Of a stretch of DNA of 64,000 nt, positions 61,810 through 64,000 are shown piece after piece. How positions within the stretch are numbered: the first letter of the stretch is position 1; each line of letters begins with the position of its first letter. The DNA is from Nocardia sp. NRRL S-836 (lineage in GTDB: Bacteria; Actinomycetota; Actinomycetes; Mycobacteriales; Pseudonocardiaceae): the NCBI RefSeq assembly GCF_001279525.1, contig NZ_LGDY01000091.1:806001-870000 (forward strand), read 5' to 3'. A program made the translations under genes and the position numbers. The notes under the pieces are model-generated. The model was not told the DNA's origin and searched no databases. It worked only from the letters and a program-made list of their open reading frames with translations.

Positions 61810-62313
61810 TTAGCGGGTGGCCTTCCCGCCGGTCGGGGAGATCGCGAACCAGCGCCCCTCCGCACCGTGACCGGTCGCGTCGCCGGCCTGTTCGTCGTCG
61901 ACGAAGCGGTAGACCGGGTGCCCGGCGATGGTGACCTGCTCGAGCCCGTCGGGCCGCTGCACCGTGCCCAGGAGCGACCTCTCGACGCCGGTCGCCTCGA
62001 TCTTGCCGCCCCGTGCCAGCAGTGGCGCCCAGACGAGCGTGCACTCCGGTTCGAGGCAGGTCGACCTCGGCGGGTTCGTGCCGTCCTGGGTGTTGAGGTA
62101 GAGCGTGTAGTGCTCGCGGTCGGCGACGACGGGGCCGACCGCGGGCGACTGCTCCACCCGCAGGGTCGCGACGTCCCCCGGCGGGACGGCCGCGGGGCCG
62201 GAGGCCGTCTCCTCGGGGGTGGCCGTGTCGTGGTCCTGGTCCGCGTTCCCGGTGCTGGTGCAGGCGCTCAGGGTCATCAGGGCGAAGACGAGGAAAACGA
62301 CGAATCGGCTCAC
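61810..62313 (-). CDS. lipoprotein with Yx(FWY)xxD repeats
   Basis: 167 residues. The lipoprotein signal MSRFVVFLVFALMTLSAC has a lipobox Cys at 18, then a Thr/Glu-rich linker and a small beta domain. Motifs YTLYLNTQD and YRFVDDEQAGDATGHG, with a CLEPEC pair between them, fit the secreted-repeat lipoprotein family of actinobacteria. The function is unknown; extracytoplasmic redox roles have been suggested for relatives. It is probably its own transcription unit. Confidence 0.85.
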   Translation of the reverse strand: MSRFVVFLVFALMTLSACTSTGNADQDHDTATPEETASGPAAVPPGDVATLRVEQSPAVGPVVADREHYTLYLNTQDGTNPPRSTCLEPECTLVWAPLLARGGKIEATGVERSLLGTVQRPDGLEQVTIAGHPVYRFVDDEQAGDATGHGAEGRWFAISPTGGKATR

Positions 62314-62361
62314 GCAGGGGGTTACGGACGGACCGCCACGACAGTTCAGCGCGCGTGGCGG

Positions 62362-63786
62362 TCACCAGAGGAAGATCATCCGCAGGAAGCTGACGACCAG
62401 GAACAGTCCGGGCACCAGCAGCAGGACCCTGCCGTAGATCGCGAGCTGGTGGCTGCTGGTCCGCACGCTCAGCCCCCGCCGGTGCGCCCCGACCGCGCCC
62501 AGCGCCTCCTGCACCGCGCGGGCGACGAAGAACGCGGGCCTGGTGGTCCGCTGCTTCTCGCCGGGGAACGGCCCCACCTCCCGCACCTGCGGTTCCCAGT
62601 CCGGCCCGAACGCCACGACGGCCGAGGTCCACTTCGGCTCGTCCACGAACCTCCCGAGCGGTTTCGGCAGGCGCGTCTCCAGCTTCCGCACGAGGTGGGG
62701 CCGCCCGCCGGGGATCAGCAGCACGAGCTTGCCCGGCGGGTGCGTGGCGCACGCCTGGTCGACCTCCCACCACACCCCGTCACCGTCACCGAGCCGCAGC
62801 ACGATGAGCTGGGCCAGTTCCATCAGCTCAAGCACGCCCGCCTGCCACTCGTCGCCGGGCAGGTAGAACCGCGCCGCACCGAGCTTGGGCAGCGGCTCTC
62901 CGGGGATCCCCACGGCGACAACCGGCCCGAACGCCCCCAACGCGCCGATGAGCTGCTCCTCGCGCGAAAGGATGCTGACCATGCCCGTCCACGCCGTCTC
63001 GGTCTGCCCGTCGACGACCGCGGCCTCCTGGTCGTCGCCGAAGTCGCGCAGGTACAGCACCGGTCTGCGCCAGTCGGCCCGCACCGCCTGCGCCGCACCC
63101 CGCACCGCCCTCGGCCGCGAGTACCGCAGCACGAGGTAGGCGATGGGCAGACCGACCACGCCGCCCGCGAGGAACAGCCCCCGCACCGCCCACGGGAGCT
63201 CGTTGGTCCTCGTCGCCGCGACCACCGCGACGAACCCGGCCACCAGCAGCACGTACCCGGCACCGGTGACGACGAGGAACACCGGCCGTTGCCACACGGG
63301 CCGCTCCGGCACGAGCCGGCTGACGACCTCGACGACGTCGGCGTTGACCGCCCTGCGCTGACGCCGCAGCAGCACCGCGGCGACGCCGAACACCGCGGCA
63401 ACCACCAGCCACGGCATGGCGCGCGCACCCGACTCCTCGGACTCCGCGTCGAGCAACGCCTGGTCGTCCGGGATCTCCTCGGACACGTCGTTGGCGTGGC
63501 TCCGCGCCCGCTCGAACCTGCCCTTCTCCGCGAGGTCCGCGGCGAGCGAGGTGGAGACGTGGGCCGAACCGCCGCTGGGGTGGTGCCCGTCGAACCAGTC
63601 GTCTACGGCCCGGATCTCCGCGACGTCCTTCCGGTCGATCGCGGCGCCCAGGGCGGCGGCCTGGGCGGGCGCGTCGTGGAAGCCGGCACTCTTGCGCAGG
63701 TCGGTGCCCGCCGTGAACGCCAGCAGCAGGGCGATGTAGCCGAGGACGACGGCCGCCGCGGTGATGATCCTGCTCCAGGTGCGCAC
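62362..63786 (-). CDS. membrane protein with cytosolic alpha/beta domain, unknown function
   Basis: 474 residues. Four transmembrane helices (near 10-28, 123-140, 165-185 and 195-213) bracket an N-terminal extracellular loop. A cytosolic alpha/beta domain covers about 225-430 (RRPVLYLRDFGDDQEA, GAFGPVVAVGIPGEPLPKLGAARFY, ELMELAQLIVLRLGDGDGVWWEVDQA). A C-terminal helix (VLLLVPGLFLVVSFLRMIFLW) closes it. The cytosolic part looks like a Rossmann-type sensor or enzyme domain, but I cannot assign a family. The next gene upstream on the same strand is a paralogue. Confidence 0.8.
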   Translation of the reverse strand: MRTWSRIITAAAVVLGYIALLLAFTAGTDLRKSAGFHDAPAQAAALGAAIDRKDVAEIRAVDDWFDGHHPSGGSAHVSTSLAADLAEKGRFERARSHANDVSEEIPDDQALLDAESEESGARAMPWLVVAAVFGVAAVLLRRQRRAVNADVVEVVSRLVPERPVWQRPVFLVVTGAGYVLLVAGFVAVVAATRTNELPWAVRGLFLAGGVVGLPIAYLVLRYSRPRAVRGAAQAVRADWRRPVLYLRDFGDDQEAAVVDGQTETAWTGMVSILSREEQLIGALGAFGPVVAVGIPGEPLPKLGAARFYLPGDEWQAGVLELMELAQLIVLRLGDGDGVWWEVDQACATHPPGKLVLLIPGGRPHLVRKLETRLPKPLGRFVDEPKWTSAVVAFGPDWEPQVREVGPFPGEKQRTTRPAFFVARAVQEALGAVGAHRRGLSVRTSSHQLAIYGRVLLLVPGLFLVVSFLRMIFLW

Positions 63787-63854
63787 GGCCAGATCTGATC
63801 ACGCCGGGACGGGCGGTCGTTCGGTTTCGAACACGGATCGCCCGTTAGGCCGTG

Positions 63855-64000
63855 TCACCGGTCGACGAACAGCCGAAGGACGTGGAGGGCGAGAACCGCG
63901 GCCGAAAGCAGGGGCACCACCTTGCCGAAGCTGGCCAGCACGCCGATGTTGGTCCTCGTGGTCATGCCGTGGTTGGTGATGCCGACGCGGCGCAGCGCGG
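63855..64000 (-). CDS. C-terminus of a paralogue of the preceding membrane protein (cut by window edge)
   Basis: The last 47 codons are visible, ending in a hydrophobic helix (LLSAAVLALHVLRLFV). The segment LRRVGITNHGMTTRTNIGVLASFGKVV aligns with AHRRGLSVRTSSHQLAIYGRVL at the end of the neighbouring protein. This indicates a tandem duplication. The rest lies outside the window. Confidence 0.65.
   Translation of the reverse strand, partial: ALRRVGITNHGMTTRTNIGVLASFGKVVPLLSAAVLALHVLRLFVDR

Noticed and set aside
1..64000. tRNA/rRNA genes, CRISPR arrays, insertion sequences, integrases or attachment sites
   Set aside because: I saw no transposase or integrase motif, no spaced direct-repeat array and no cloverleaf-like sequence. 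The only repeat arrays are coding (HAMP units, ACPs, linker).

Overview
The window is very GC-rich DNA, with codons ending almost always in G or C, many GTG starts and overlapping start/stop codons. Gene content (ANTAR proteins, SpoIIE-type phosphatases, LacI-controlled secreted glycosidases, type I polyketide synthases) fits a filamentous actinobacterium. A member of the Pseudonocardiaceae, such as a Lentzea or Saccharothrix relative, is my inference; no rRNA or marker gene in the window settles it.

Layout. (1) 1-3.1 kb: the end of an SGNH esterase, a thioredoxin-reductase-like flavoprotein divergent from an XRE-cupin regulator, and a methyltransferase with a histidine-rich N-terminus. (2) 3.2-13.1 kb: secreted carbohydrate-degradation locus with two clan GH-A enzymes, a beta-helix/discoidin protein, a DUF1996 protein and a LacI-family repressor. 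Each promoter region carries a GAGCGCTC-centred palindrome close to the CebR box. A further copy lies before a cytosolic GH3 beta-glucosidase at 59.4-61.6 kb. (3) 13.2-17.3 kb: a frameshifted membrane protein, a small membrane protein, a CPA1 Na+/H+ antiporter, and a MerR regulator coupled to thioredoxin. (4) 17.3-33.6 kb: a dense stress-signalling island. It has a GAF-ANTAR protein, three SpoIIE/PP2C phosphatases, a 1511-residue histidine kinase with seven 92-residue HAMP repeats, two HATPase anti-sigma kinases, two STAS antagonists and an RsbQ-RsbP pair. Sua5 and a beta-carbonic anhydrase are interspersed. Two of these genes have sigma-B/F-type promoters. (5) 33.9-39.1 kb: two LLM flavin monooxygenases, then an amino-acid-type ABC importer and a winged-helix protein, probably scavenging an organosulfur or amino-acid-like compound. 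(6) 39.2-44.1 kb: YdcF, an APH-like kinase, an AraC regulator divergent from a SnoaL protein, and a Zn-type macrodomain plus class M sirtuin pair (reversible ADP-ribosylation).

(7) 44.3-59.4 kb: the most unusual part, an operon of seven overlapping genes. PKS-A is NMO/PfaD-like ER-KS-AT-ACP-ACP-KR. PKS-B is KS-AT-DH with a C-terminal PPTase-like segment. A free ACP, an alpha/beta hydrolase, a UGT-type glycosyltransferase, a membrane-anchored zinc-ribbon methyltransferase and a galactokinase homologue with all three catalytic motifs eroded follow. The architecture resembles PUFA ('secondary lipid') and enediyne-type iterative synthases. The likely product is a glycosylated, methylated polyketide or fatty-acyl lipid; its structure cannot be read from sequence.

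(8) 59.4-64 kb: the GH3 enzyme, a lipoprotein, and two tandem paralogous membrane proteins, the second cut by the window edge. At least six genes show a TANNNT -10 box 6-7 nt before the start codon, consistent with leaderless transcripts. Two genes carry apparent single-base deletions.
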